A stretch of 64,000 nucleotides of DNA from Nymphalis io (GCF_905147045.1 NC_065889.1:1121001-1185000); one strand, 5' to 3'; shown: positions 48,717-60,805, numbered from the stretch's first letter. A program made the numbers and translations. Notes: generated by a model not told the origin, from the letters alone.

Positions 48717-50586
48717 TTTTTCTTCGGCGATGCATCATTAACCCTTGGGAACTATGAATTTTATATATTTATGCTGCAAGACTGTACAACCAAACTATAT
48801 TCTTCACCAAATAAACATGGTTTATTAATTTACCAGATTAAAATAACAGTTAAGTCAGCCATTTTTAAATATGGTAATTTTGCACATTTATTGTTCGATA
48901 ATCTTATCACGAAAAACCAAGACAACTGGGAAACTTTGGATTTTGGCTAGAACGTACAATATTATAGAAATTATAATAGCTTTTCGACTTCAGCAGTGGT
49001 TTTCTGTAAAAACCCACTTTATTAATAACCCGTAAATTGTTGACAACCGACTTATGAAATGCTATAATAACTGTTATGGTCATTGTCGCATATCACTTTC
49101 TGATATTTCACGACGGTTTTCTGCGGTGAGTTTCGAGTTTATTCTTATAGAATAGCCCTTCAGGTAGACATTAGCATTTGGGTCATTTGCAATATTATGT
49201 ATTGCGAATGTAGTACCAGCTTTATGGCTTTACGGGACTTCAGTCAATTCACGCGCTGGTATGATACCAGGGCACAACAAAACAATCTATTGTTTTTAAA
49301 TGGTTGAATAATCTGGGTATGGATTGGTGTAACACTGTAGTCTAGTATCATTATTTAAAAAAAGGTTTTTTTTTTTTTGTTTCTTATAATATTACTACTT
49401 ATGATGGTTACGACCTAATTGGACAAGTATTTGTTAATATTTTCAGTTAAATTTACTGCTTAATTATGAAATTAGCCTATCAAAACTGTGCGCGAGCGTG
49501 TAAATGCGACAATATAACAAAAATAAAAAAGACGAAAATGCGAACAAACTATACTTTTTAACTATTACTACACAAACGACGTCTATCTTGACTTATAGTC
49601 CACTAAACAGAGTGTAACTTTTGGTATGAGACAAAAAAACAAGCTCACAGTAAAAAGTTATAATTGTATGAAAAATAATAATAGTTACCTTTTTTTGCTT
49701 CACTATTTATTCACAATCTATTTTAATTGTACGCAGGTACCTACTCTTTATGCGGCACTAATAACCCCTCGCAAATTGAATGTAACACTATTTTTATCCC
49801 TTTCGCACTTAGCAAATAATGTACTAGAGCAGAAACGCAAACGGTTTTTACCTGAGTACCTAGAGTAGTACCAGGTACCCAGGTATCTAATACTACTTAC
49901 TTGAAACACTCGTTGTGTTTTCTTTCTTCTGGGCCTTTGACCAAATTTATTTCAACGAAAACCTAACGGAACACCAAGCGTCATGACATAACAGCAAAGT
50001 TTAGTTCAAAATCTGCGATGGACAGAATTATATTAATGATATTTTTACCATAAAAAGGTCAAACAACATGACTTTTCATTCAGTTAAAACTTTTTAATGA
50101 CTGCATATTTTTTATTGCGGTCTGATTATAATGACTCGGTATTAAGTAGACTGTTTTTATCAAGTAGATCTCGTAAGTGTTGGACATATGGAACAAGGCC
50201 CATATATTTTTGGTCATTCTCCTTTAACCTTTAGGTAACGATTAAAAATATAGGTAAGTCATTAGTTTACAGTGAATATATCACATAAAATAAATAAACA
50301 AAAACATTAAATCGACATGCCCAAAAATGTCAAAAGAAAGAATTCATTCCTAGAAATACAGCATCTATATTATATTATAATGTATTTCATTTATTATTTT
50401 GATTACCTAAATCGATATGGTTATATAGTTACCTCGTCGCGCCCTCAAACGCGTTGAGATCTAAACAGGAAACTTTTCGTTTTCTATCGAATTATAAAAA
50501 CTAATGAATACGCCTAATTTATCAATCCAAGGGATATTAAATATTAAAACAAAACAATTTAAGCTGGCTAACAGTTTCGTCTCAGC
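48717..50586. other. AT-rich intergenic stretch, nothing recognised
   Basis: No gene or repeat family supported. Confidence 0.5.
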
Positions 50587-50598
50587 TACTTATGGTTA

Positions 50599-50910
50599 AA
50601 AAGTCGAGATGGCCTAGTGGTTAGAACGCGTGAATCTTAACCGATGATCGTGAGTTCAAAGCCGGGCAAGCACCACTGAATTTTTATGTGCTTAATTTGT
50701 GTTTATAATTCATCTCGTGCTTGACGGTGAAGGAAAACATCGTGAGGAAACCTGCATGTGTCTAATTTCATTGAAATTCTGTCACATCTGTATTCTACCA
50801 ACCCGCATTGGAGCAGCGTGGTAGAATAAGCTCCAAACCTTCTCCTCAAAAGGGAGAGGAGGCCTTAGCCCAGCAGTGGGACATTAACAGGCTGTTACTG
50901 TACTGTACTG
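50599..50910 (+). mobile_element. Family A tRNA-derived SINE, full-length
   Basis: Head with A box tggcctagtgg and B box agttcaaagcc (two changes from consensus), full body, 3' end cagcagtgggacattaacagg, and a tail of (TACTG)n pentamers. Flanked by the exact 12 bp target-site duplication TACTTATGGTTA (50587-50598, 50911-50922). Single-copy head. Confidence 0.94.
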
Positions 50911-51478
50911 TACTTATGGTTATGATGTTTGAATTTCTCACATACTCGTAACTAAGTACAAGTCCTCTCGAAGTGATTTCTACCAGGATACTTCGATATG
51001 AGGGGTTATGCGCTGCCTTATACTTTTACTACGTCCAATCGTCCAAGATTTTGTTATCAAAAATTTCTGATGTCTTATTAAGCTGATCAGTCAACACGAC
51101 ATAATTTTCGTTTTGTCATTTTCAAATAGTACTAAAGATACTCAAGATAGTAATATTTGATTTTCAAAAAATAAAAACTATCATTACACAGATAAATTCT
51201 TCATGCCATTAATTACACATTGTGAAATATATAAATAATTGGTTACATAATTAAATCGCACGGAGACAAGGTTTCATCTTTTACTAAGTCTACGCAATAG
51301 CGAGCACGGATTGCATTTAATAGTGGCAAGAAGTCACGTAGGAAACTTAAGACCAGTCACTTTCTGTGGTCTTTCTGCTAAACATGACTAAGCGATATGC
51401 AAACGTGCAAACAAACCACCTAGCACTCCCTGTAAATTACCCTGAATACGAGGATAATATTCGACCTTTAAAAATAAC

Positions 51479-51725
51479 GTCATTTTCGACACATGTTTAC
51501 AATACACAATTAGAAGTGTTAAACATTAATTTATAATATAATATTTATTTACCAATATTATAAGTCGTATTGCTGGATATTTAAAACTCAATCCCGCTCA
51601 ACCTCAGGACGCAATCTAATATTTAGCATGGAAGTCAATATTGTCAGTGTAATTTTCCAATTATTCAATGACTATATAAAAAAAATGAAATGATCAATGA
51701 AATGAAATCAAAACATACTTTATTC
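51479..51725 (+). repeat. 247 bp direct repeat, copy 2 (likely donor)
   Basis: Partner of 45184-45430. Here the sequence flows on into cacaattgaatcatcatttc..ttatatgtaaagctgcca, which with the preceding aacatactttattc resembles a longer dispersed lepidopteran repeat. The shared segment therefore ends inside that repeat rather than at its edge. Confidence 0.9.
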
Positions 51726-54400
51726 ACAATTGAATCATCATTTCATAGAATTATATTATATGTAAAGCTGCCACAAAGATAACAATATAAGAATACATTT
51801 CAATGAATCTGATAACATATATTCTAATTACTCTTCTTTGTTAATTTGTTATATACTTGATTTTGTACTGATTGTCAACAGAAATTTAAATTATACTAAA
51901 TTGTGCGTTCGATGGGCTGAACACCACAGCAGCATTAAAAACCCATTAAAGAACCTTGTAATAATTAATATTACGAATTTGTAATACTTCTGCTAATCTG
52001 GGGTTATTACGATCATAGATCGTCATTTACAAATATGAAATAATTAAGCTTTTATAATAAAATTCAAAGGAATGTGCCTTTGAATTTACAACATACAAAA
52101 AAAAATAGAGAATAACCCAAATAATAATTATATCCGCGCGATGACATCGAACAACAAGTAGGTAACGACACTTTCCTTTTGTGAATGATTATATTTGTAT
52201 GTGCGTGAGATATCAATAAAAATGTTTGTACAGTTTTTTTTTAGATATATCGAAAAAAAATTATCCCGCCTGACGGTTTAAGCCCAGGATCTCGGATAAT
52301 GCTATCTCATAATATAGATGCTTAATTTTAGTTAATTTGATGATATAATATTTATTATAACCGATAAGAACACACACAAACGAACTTGTACAAAGTCCTT
52401 GTAACCACCAAAACCAATTAAGGTATTAAACCTATTATTTTTGTTTGAGTATTCACATTTGTTTCCTGATAACTCAAATGCTTTAAAATTATTGCCGCGT
52501 TTTATAAAATAACAATTTTATATTAAACATCGACAAACATGAAATTGAACGTATTATCTAAGCATTAAATCCACACAAGGTGACATTGAATTAAATACAT
52601 TATAAAAGTAACAAAAAAATCAAGATTGTTGATAATTTTATCAACAATTACAAGTACTTCTGGGTCCTTTTTGGTTTATTTTTCAGCCGGAGAAGTTTTG
52701 CCATCATCACACGCAGTTATGATTTGTATAGCAGCTGTTTTTAATTTCGCCATAATTAAAAAACAAAAAATTCTTAATAATATAAGACGCTTTGATAAAT
52801 GTTTCAAAATTCAGACGATATTCGTTAGACCTTGAATTGAAGTGCCCTATGATTGGACATTACACGGCTCCACTCGATCTTTATCACGCCGTCGATAAGA
52901 TTGTGCTAAGGTTTTGTAGTTATTTAGAATTGTATTGCTATTTAATACAGGAAAAGAAATTTTAAATAAAAATCAATATGTAACATGATATTTAAAATAT
53001 CAAATTACAGTAACAATTTTATTTTTGACGATATCATTCACTCGTTCAATCACATCGTAACGGATGAATAGATTTGAATAGTTTGTTTCGTAGACATTTT
53101 TCTTTATTAGTTATATGAGTATGTTCCTAAGAAAATTGTAATACTTGAAGAATATTTAAAACAAATTAAAAAGCGCCTACACATTTATTTACGAGTTCGG
53201 TCTGCCTCGAAAATTTTATGTCACTTCAGGTACAAGTCCTTTTTGCATGTGTTTATATTTTTGTTGGGAGCTTCCACCGATAGTATTAACATTTAGCACC
53301 CCAAAAGCCTATAAGGAAGCGGAAAACCAAACAATTCTCTATCCCAGGGTTGGTGTATGGCATCGGCTGGTCGTAGTTTACCAAATCCTGATCCTTGCAT
53401 TCATTTAACAGAACCCAAATAACACGGGCCACTGCCCTTTGTGTAGTGATAAGTGGTAAATACTGTCGTCTTGTAATGAATACAACATGATTCATTTAGT
53501 AATAATTACTATATTCGTTTATATAAATGATATAATTAATGCACATGGTAATTAATGGTCATAATTCCTTCATTGAATACAGTTTGCCTTAATAGAATTC
53601 TGCATATTGAAATGAAAAAATATCCCTAATTCATTATTATGACCAATAAATATGAATGTATGTTAATGCCGACAGTCATGAGTCAAGTTCATGGACGTAA
53701 ATTGATCTATACCATTAATTACTTTTACAAATTCCATTAAACTTGTCACATAAGTTTGTATTTATGTATATTGCACCACCTACCCTGTTACTATTTTTTC
53801 GGTTGGATTATCTGGAAGAAATAGCTAATTAGCCATAAATCCACCCGATGTACTACACATTAATTATTTCTTAGCATTTTCTATACTATTTTCTAGTGGT
53901 GTAGAATAAAGGGTAGATAAATAAATAATTAATGTCCAAGGTAAATGATAACGTGGATTGGAACTTTGTCCATTTGAGTTACTGATTATGCTTGAATCAA
54001 CAAACTACGTCAACGAATATAACTTAATATTATCTAAACATCGAAGGAAGCAAGCAAGCAAGCTATTTTAAATATAATAGATATCCATTGCTTGTTTAAG
54101 CACAAAAGGGGTGTGAAACACAATAGTTTGCTTATCGCCTCGCGGGCGTTTGGTGTAATCTGGACCCTTTACACATAAATATTCAGTACGCTATTTTAAC
54201 CCATATGTATTTATAATCAAAGACTAATATTACATGGTCTGTTATAAGTAGTTAAGTAATTGTGTTTTTATTTCGCTAGGCATGCTAGGGCACAACTAAA
54301 ACTGAAATCACCACAAACGTTTCATAACCGTATCAGGAAATCACCACGAGCCGCATTCGCTTCTCATCAACAACTCGTTAAATGATGCAATCAATAGATA
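51726..54400. other. Intergenic stretch upstream of Inx2, no supported gene
   Basis: AT-rich. A 69-codon minus-strand ORF at 53286-53495 has a protein-like composition but no recognisable family. A run of aagcaagcaagc lies at 54050-54063. Regulatory sequence for Inx2 may lie here but nothing can be named. Confidence 0.45.
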
Positions 54401-54528
54401 AGTGCGTATTTAATTGTGCTCGTCGGTTGTAATGCCGCGAGTAATTTTAATGCTTGTTTTGAGATGCGTAGCTAGCGGCGGGCGGCGGCGGCTACCAGAT
54501 GACGCCACGAATATAGGTGGAAATAGGG

Positions 54529-54560
54529 TCAGTGCTGTGTCGTTGATCCGAGCGGAGGGA
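54529..54560 (+). promoter_or_regulatory. Candidate Inx2 core promoter (Inr with partial DPE)
   Basis: TCAGT at 54529-54533 fits the arthropod initiator. Counting its A as +1, bases +28 to +32 read ggaga, four of five matches to the DPE consensus RGWYV. It sits at the start of the GC-rich block that leads into Inx2, giving a 5' UTR of about 215 nt if unspliced. No TATA box at the right spacing. Confidence 0.35.
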
Positions 54561-54745
54561 GACTGCGACTGCGTGTGCGGGGAGCCCCTCGAGCCCCGCG
54601 GCTGTCGCCCCGGCCCCTACTCCCCTTGTTGAGTCTTGCCCCGCTTGCCGCTAGCATTCCGCACTCGACACGAGGGCGAAGCGCACGCCCAATTCATCGA
54701 TAATCGCGACCGACGCGCCGCGCGCCCGCGGCAAACTCAACCGCC

Positions 54746-55825
54746 ATGTTTGACGTTTTCGGCTCTGTGAAGGGCCTTCTGAAGCTCGACTCGGTCTGTA
54801 TTGACAACAATGTGTTTCGTCTGCACTACAAGGCCACCGTGATCATCTTGATCGCCTTCTCGCTTCTGGTTACCTCGCGACAGTACATCGGAGACCCTAT
54901 CGACTGTATCGTTGATGAGATCCCGTACGCCGTCATGGACACCTACTGCTGGATCTACTCCACATTCACCATCCCGAACAGACTCGTTGGACGCGTTGGA
55001 AAAGATGTGGCGCAGCCCGGCGTGGCCTCACATGTTGATGGAGAGGACGAGGTGAAATATCACAAATACTATCAGTGGGTGTGCTTTGTGCTGTTCTTCC
55101 AAGCTATCCTTTTTTATGTGCCACGTTATCTATGGAAAACATGGGAGGGTGGACGTGTTAAAATGCTCGTGCTAGATTTAAATTGCCCCGTAGTCGGTGA
55201 AGACTGCAAAGCGGACCGAAAGAAACTACTCGTCGACTACTTTCACACTAATCTCCACACACAAAACTTTTATGCATTCCGTTTCTTCATCTGCGAGGTA
55301 CTAAACTTTATAAATGTAGTGGGACAAATATACTTCATGGACTTTTTCCTCGATGGGGAGTTCTCAACGTACGGCCGAGATGTTGTACGTTTTACTGAGA
55401 TGGAACCTGAAGAGAGGGAAGATCCAATGGCTCGAGTGTTTCCTAAAGTAACTAAATGCACCTTCCACAAATATGGTCCTTCGGGAACTGTGCAAAGGTT
55501 CGATGGATTGTGTGTATTGCCTCTGAATATAGTTAACGAGAAGATCTACGTGTTCTTATGGTTCTGGTTCATAATCTTATCAATTCTTAGTGGCATATCT
55601 TTGATTTACCGAGCGGCCGTCGTTGCTGGACCGCGTGTGCGTCTCTACCTGTTACGTGCACGCAGCCGCCTCGCTCCACAGGATCAAGTGGAAGCGGTGG
55701 CTCGCAAATTACAAATCGGAGACTGGTTCGTGCTGTACCAGCTCGGTAAGAACATTGACCCCCTTATTTACAAAGAACTGATGGGTGATTTAGCGAAGAA
55801 GTTCGAAGGAAAGGACACAGTATAG
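54746..55825 (+). CDS. inx2: Innexin 2, single-exon coding region
   Basis: Gap-junction subunit of the plasma membrane, usually the most widely expressed insect innexin, often pairing with others in heteromeric channels. 359 codons, close to the usual 360-367 residues. It starts with the typical MFDVFGSVKGLLKLDSVCID, with start context aaccgccATG. Marks: TM1 about 30-48; first-loop cysteines C54 and C68; YYQWV at 108-112; TM2 about 110-130; TM3 about 180-200 with CEVLNFINVVGQIYFMDFFL at 183-202; second-loop cysteines C238 and C256 in KCTFHKYGPSG; TM4 about 268-290; basic then mixed C-tail. No intron interrupts the frame, unlike the six in the Inx7-like gene. Its G+C is visibly higher than all flanking DNA. 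Identity is very strong; confirmation would be orthology with other lepidopteran Inx2. Confidence 0.97.
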   Translation: MFDVFGSVKGLLKLDSVCIDNNVFRLHYKATVIILIAFSLLVTSRQYIGDPIDCIVDEIPYAVMDTYCWIYSTFTIPNRLVGRVGKDVAQPGVASHVDGEDEVKYHKYYQWVCFVLFFQAILFYVPRYLWKTWEGGRVKMLVLDLNCPVVGEDCKADRKKLLVDYFHTNLHTQNFYAFRFFICEVLNFINVVGQIYFMDFFLDGEFSTYGRDVVRFTEMEPEEREDPMARVFPKVTKCTFHKYGPSGTVQRFDGLCVLPLNIVNEKIYVFLWFWFIILSILSGISLIYRAAVVAGPRVRLYLLRARSRLAPQDQVEAVARKLQIGDWFVLYQLGKNIDPLIYKELMGDLAKKFEGKDTV

Positions 55826-56785
55826 TAGGCGCGTGTGGACAGTGGGTAGTTGTGACGTGTGAGTGCTAGGGCAAACCGCGCGGGCGCAGTGCGGCAACGT
55901 CGTGCGTCCGCCACGGCGCTGCTACCTGCCGCGCCGCGCCCGCGCACAAAGAGCGCCGGGAGCGGCCGTGCACCGACATTCCATTACCTACACCCGACGC
56001 GGGGAACGACCTCCGGCGGGCCAGTCATTGTATTCCAGAACCGCTTTAAAACTCTTTATACTGCTGGTATGAAAAAATGTTAGTTGGCATCTTCTCCCGG
56101 ATGACTTCGACTGATGCGTGCCACCGCGCGCGTGCATTTAGGGTAACGTTTTAGGGCATGTTTACGATAGTCGTAGATAATAGATAGATCTCGTGCCTTC
56201 GTTTTGTATTTTGTATTGTTCGTGTGCGAGTGAATAGCGTGGAAGGGACGTCTCATTGTGATATGTAATTATTATTATATCTAAATTAAGTGTTTATCGT
56301 GTACGATTGATCGAGTGGACGACGGCTGGCTTATTCCTAAGTTTTAGATAGTTATCTAATGTAATTTCTTTGTTATCGAATGTCATACTCGATACGATAT
56401 TGTATAAAGCAATAATGAACTATTAGTATTAAGAGATCAATTATTGGAATTGGTTAACGACAATACCATAATTTTTACTAATTAAATACATGTGTCTATA
56501 CTTTTTATACTGACGAAATCGAGTCGATTATGGTTGATATTTTCTAAATATATTTACTGCCACATTATTTTGTTGTTTTATTATGACATTAAGTACTACT
56601 ATATACAAACATTAGATGCCGTTATATACAAATGATACAATGAAAATATATCAATGCACGACACAGATACAAAGCGTGGAATTCGACACCAGATTTTTAT
56701 ACATACTGTCACCGAGTCAAAAATCTTCATTCATTCAACAAGTGGCTCCACCTAGAGCACGTATAATAAACATAAAGTTCTTTGG
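55826..56785 (+). other. Inx2 3' UTR
   Basis: The first ~200 nt are very GC-rich (55870-56020, cgccgcgcccgcgc); the remainder becomes AT-rich. Candidate poly(A) signals are ATTAAA at 56481-56486 and AATAAA at 56765-56770, so the UTR would be roughly 670 or 960 nt. Short ORFs in the GC-rich part are by-products of composition. Confidence 0.5.
56765..56770 (+). terminator. Candidate Inx2 poly(A) signal
   Basis: First canonical AATAAA after the Inx2 stop codon; an ATTAAA variant lies earlier at 56481. Confidence 0.4.
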
Positions 56786-57534
56786 ATATGCGATAGATGG
56801 CGTTAGATTTGCGATAAATTGATGTACTTTAAAAAAAATTAAAATCGTATGACTTACCTACCTGCTTGCCTCATTGAGTTGTCCAATCAAAACAGTTATT
56901 TCCTTTGCACCAAATATTTGATGCATACAAATTTTTATTATTGTGAATCTGTGCAAGAAAATATGATAGAATACAATATATCCACAAAACTTAAATACAA
57001 ATTTATTTATGACATTGTGCGACAAATTCATAGTTTATTTCGACCCTTTTTTATATAAGATTTTTGTAACTAAACAAAGTGCAGAATAGAAGTTTTGTTT
57101 GTCGTTCTGACTTTAAAGATTCTTTGAATAGGCATCAGGCACCTGACTGGTTTGTAAAATGCTTTCACACGATATTCAAATAGATTTCTTTTGTTTGAGG
57201 GTTTGAAGAGCAAACAAAGGCGTTCCAAGAAGCGCCGTTTTGTCTACTTTATCATTGGAAGGGCTTATTTTACGAGATTTTTAACTGACTACAAAAGAAG
57301 AGGTGATATTTTTTTGGTGTATGGTCACCCAACTTATTTAAAACATGATTAAAACTAGTGAAAAACCCAAGTAGTATATTTTTCTTTGAAGATAATTTAG
57401 AATTTTTCATCAAATCGAGAAAATACATGTTTATTTGGCTGTCATCAATGCACGCGTGTACATTTGTACGTACAATAAAACTAGAACTTAAACTAACACA
57501 TTTTTTTTATATTTAATAAAACCTTCGACCCTTA

Positions 57535-57852
57535 AAAAAGCCGAGATGGCCCAGTGGTAAGAACGCGTGAATCTTAACCGATGATCGTGGGTTCAAACCC
57601 GGGCAAGCACCACTGAATTTTCATGTGCTTAATTTGTGATTATAATTCATCTCGTGCTTTACGGTGAAGGAAAACATCGTGAGGAAACCTGCATGTGTCT
57701 AATTTCACTGAAATTCTGCCACATGTGAATTCTACCAACCCGCATTGGAGCAGCGTGGTGGAATAAGCTCCAAACCTTCTCATCAAAAAGAGGAGAGGAG
57801 GCCTTTAGCCCAGCAGTGGGACATTCACAGGCTGTTACGGTTACGGTTACGG
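57535..57852 (+). mobile_element. Family A tRNA-derived SINE, full-length reference copy
   Basis: A box TGGCCCAGTGG at 57547-57557 and B box GGTTCAAACC at 57590-57599; body through ctcgtgctttacggtgaagg, gaggaaacctgcatgtgtc and ggagcagcgtggtggaataa; end cagcagtgggacattcacag; tail of three TTACGG units. Flanked by the exact 11 bp target-site duplication TTCGACCCTTA (57524-57534, 57853-57863). The tail unit differs from the TACTG tail at 50910. The ORF inside is accidental. Confidence 0.96.
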
Positions 57853-57931
57853 TTCGACCCTTAGGTGATATCTTTTTTTTAATTAAAATGAGAACACCTA
57901 CAATATATATATACAACTCATAATAAAAATA

Positions 57932-58033
57932 TTTCCCTTGTGCCTGTCACTGCACTGACTCAATCATCCTCTCAACCGGAACATAACAGTACCACGTATT
58001 GCTGTTTGGTGGTAGAATACTACTACTACCACC
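57932..58033 (-). repeat. Family B repeat, fragment
   Basis: Plus strand cccttgtgcctgtcactgcactgactcaatcatcctctcaaccggaacataac..tgctgtttggtggtagaatac is the 5' half of family B in reverse. Confidence 0.7.
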
Positions 58034-58039
58034 ATGTAG

Positions 58040-59265
58040 AGTAGACTTCAAAAAGATTAGACATTTTTGTGGTACATATACAATATTTATATTATTAAAA
58101 AAAAACAATGAATTATTAAACAGTTTTTGATGCATTTTCTATTATTTTTGAAGTCAGCTAATATTGAAAAAAAAAACGTAAGGATGTTATAGACTAAAAT
58201 TCTACAATGTGATTATTATGTCCTAATAATGGAGTAAAGGGGTGCCGCGCCGGAAACTGTAATTATTACCTACGTGGCCTCGGCGTTGACCAATTTATCT
58301 GCTTTCCGCCTTCCTTCCAACTTTTTAAGAAATAGAGATCGCCGTCATGTTTGTACTCGACAAATAAATAGGTAAAATTTGTTCTTATGGTCTTATATTA
58401 GTTACTATTAGTTAGAGTTTAGACGGCTTACCGTGAAATTTAACCGAAATCGCGGCTTTAATTCTAGGCACTGAATTTTCATTTGTTATTTCGAAATTCG
58501 ACCACAGCGTATACAAGATATTGTTATTCTGCTATATCGCAGAAGTAGCAATACTCTTACATTACAATAAACAAATGAGCGTTGTTTATGTAAAAATCAC
58601 GAAACACAAACGAACAATTCTTAACTAAGTATGTTACACATATCAGGTACGGTACCAAACATATAAATAACTAAATATTAGTATTTACGTTTACAAATAA
58701 ACAATGCGAAGTTATTTATTATTTATGTACTTAAAAAAAACTAACTAAATTTTCACAACCAATTACATAGAAAAACTGAATTAATCGAACGTAAAAAGAA
58801 ATGTAGGTACTCTTAATGAGAAAGGAATTAGGTATGTCATTATGTGAGTGCCTTATGCTTTTATTTAGTCAAAGACAAACCTAAACAATCCATATATATT
58901 CATATATTTTTAAAGAGCATGATTTACTAAGAGAACGATTGTTCTAATATAAAAGATTAGAAAATTGCAATCATACCTAGTATTTATTATTTTTGTAACA
59001 AATAACCCTATCCAGTTAAGTCGTGAGGCGTCATTTCACGCAGGTGTTCGTTATTTGATACGTTGCACTTGCACTCATCTATCTAGTAGATAGGTATACA
59101 AGAAAACTAGTTGTATGCAGAACAAGGTAGATTATTAAAATAGCTGTTGTTTTGTTACTTGCTGTTATTCCATATGCTGAAAATATCATTGTTATTAAGT
59201 TTACCGTTTTAATTCAATAATTTATACAATTTTCTTTAAGTTATTAATACTTACATTTAAGCACT
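58040..59265. other. AT-rich intergenic stretch, nothing recognised
   Basis: A small GC-richer patch at 58236-58320 has no open frame or family match. Confidence 0.5.
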
Positions 59266-59269
59266 GCGT

Positions 59270-59410
59270 ATTATAAAACAAAGTGATGCTGCGTCTAGCT
59301 GTCTGTCTGAGCGCTATAAACTCAAAAACTACCAAACGGAATTTCATAGTTTTCACTATTGGACTGCGATCCTCTTGAATCTTGAGGAAGGTTTAAGGTG
59401 TATAATTCAT
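59270..59410 (+). mobile_element. Helitron/MITE-like fragment
   Basis: attataaaacaaagtgatgctgcgtctagctgtctgtctg, ctcaaaaactaccaaacggaatttcat, and cttgaggaaggtttaaggtgtataat resemble the element at 3363 (same start and the ggtttaggtgtataat block). Confidence 0.55.
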
Positions 59411-59499
59411 TTGTGTCTTGTGTAACTTAAGAAATGTTACAATGATTGTTAAAGATGTCCAATAGAGTTTCAGTAAAATATTACGATACTAACGTTTTA

Positions 59500-59645
59500 T
59501 ATATAATAATAATAATGATATCCTGGAACATTAATCACACACAGCCATCTGATCCTAAATTAAGCAGAGCGTGTACTATGGAAACCAGACAACTGATATA
59601 CTACATATACTACTGTCTTTTTCAGCATATCAGCGATTTTGCTGA
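59500..59645 (-). mobile_element. Family D SINE, 3' part
   Basis: Shares cacacacagccatctgatcc, aaattaagcagagcgtgtactatgg and aaaccagacaactgatatactacatatacta with 37860-37950. The tRNA-like head is absent; an (ata)n run marks its end. The 67-codon ORF here comes from the repeat. Confidence 0.75.
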
Positions 59646-60674
59646 ATAGTCATGCCGCAATAACATCGCATGACATTCTTTCGCAAATATTACCAGTTAT
59701 ATATACCTATTTGCGTATTTTTTATCCAATTAAAATTGAAAAAGTGTAAAAGCTAGCTATGAGTTTTGATAATCACGTTGAATTCGCATGAAAATCGTAG
59801 CGCACATATACACAAGAGCCTGGAGCGGGCTTATAAGAATATTTTATGATATTATTAGGAATTTTCAAAAAATATCTCGCACCAAACAAATAAACAGAAT
59901 ATAACTATTTTCTCTCAACTTTTCCTCCTATCGTATCAGCGACAACGTAATAATCACGCTGATTCTAAACACTTAGAGGAATTATAGAAACGATTGTCTT
60001 TTTTATTGACAATTTTTCTAAATCACTAAGAATCGAGTTCGAGAGAAATCGATTCAAGCTTGAGCTTGCTTGAATTGCACTACAAATGTTTAAGAAACAT
60101 CATAAAATATTTTCTTTTCACTAACTTTTTGTTTAAGTCTACTCTCTACACCCGAGGTTGCCTATAAGAGATCGATTTAGTGGCCTCCTTTACTCCTTTA
60201 CGTACGTCAAACATGTTATTTTTGTGATACGAATAAATAATTTTTAACTTTTTTTTCCAAAACAAGTACTCACACTTGCTTAATATTTTGTTTCATGATA
60301 TTATTCCCGTAGTGTTTAAAAACTTGTCAGCATGTTTTTTAATTTGATATCAGATGTAAATGACAGTTAGCATGTTGCTGATGTTGAGTTGTGGATTAGC
60401 CATTGGGTACCATTAATAGTGCGCTGCGAACCATGTCATTTTAATGTCCCTTTTACCTGTAACTATAACGTAGAGCAAATGTTGAAATAAGTTGCTACAA
60501 TCGCCCAGTGGCGAATTTAAACATTGGCAGTCAGATTGGCCGTAGATTTTTTAAATTTATCGCTCCATACCGACATCTACTCTGCCGCCCTAGGCTCTAT
60601 CCTACTTAGCCTGCTATTAAATTCGTCACTGCAATTGCTATTCGGAACGTACTTACAATCTACCTAGATAGCAC
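59646..60674. other. Intergenic, nothing firm
   Basis: A weak hint of family B at about 60425-60470 (gtcccttttacctgtaactat) is too short to call. Confidence 0.45.
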
Positions 60675-60675
60675 A

Positions 60676-60805
60676 CATTTTACATAGATAGATAGATAGA
60701 TAATTATATTTTATTGTACACAACAAAAATTAACACAAATACAACCTAATTAGCATACAACTTTGGCGGCCTTATCGCTACTTCGTGGTCTTTTCCAGGC
60801 AACCA
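60676..60805 (+). repeat. (TAGA)n-linked dispersed repeat fragment
   Basis: A TAGA/GATA microsatellite (about 60684-60702) leads into attatattttattgtacacaacaaaaattaacacaa..ggcggccttatcgct..cttttccaggcaacca, which I recognise as a common dispersed lepidopteran repeat end of uncertain class. Confidence 0.55.

Noticed and set aside
53286..53495. 69-codon minus-strand ORF with a protein-like composition
   Set aside because: No recognised family and no neighbouring exon; may be a mobile-element remnant, but I cannot support a call.
54414..54632. 72-codon ORF upstream of Inx2
   Set aside because: Lies in the GC-rich promoter/leader region; spans the candidate transcription start and has no recognisable domain.
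55859..56083. Two overlapping ORFs of 69-74 codons after Inx2
   Set aside because: A by-product of the GC-rich 3' UTR, where stop codons are rare; arginine/alanine-rich with no domain.
57541..57605. Possible tRNA-Lys gene
   Set aside because: A and B boxes are present, but there is no acceptor pairing and the sequence is the head of a SINE with a target-site duplication.
60425..60480. Possible further family B fragment
   Set aside because: Only about 20 bp match; not distinguishable from chance.
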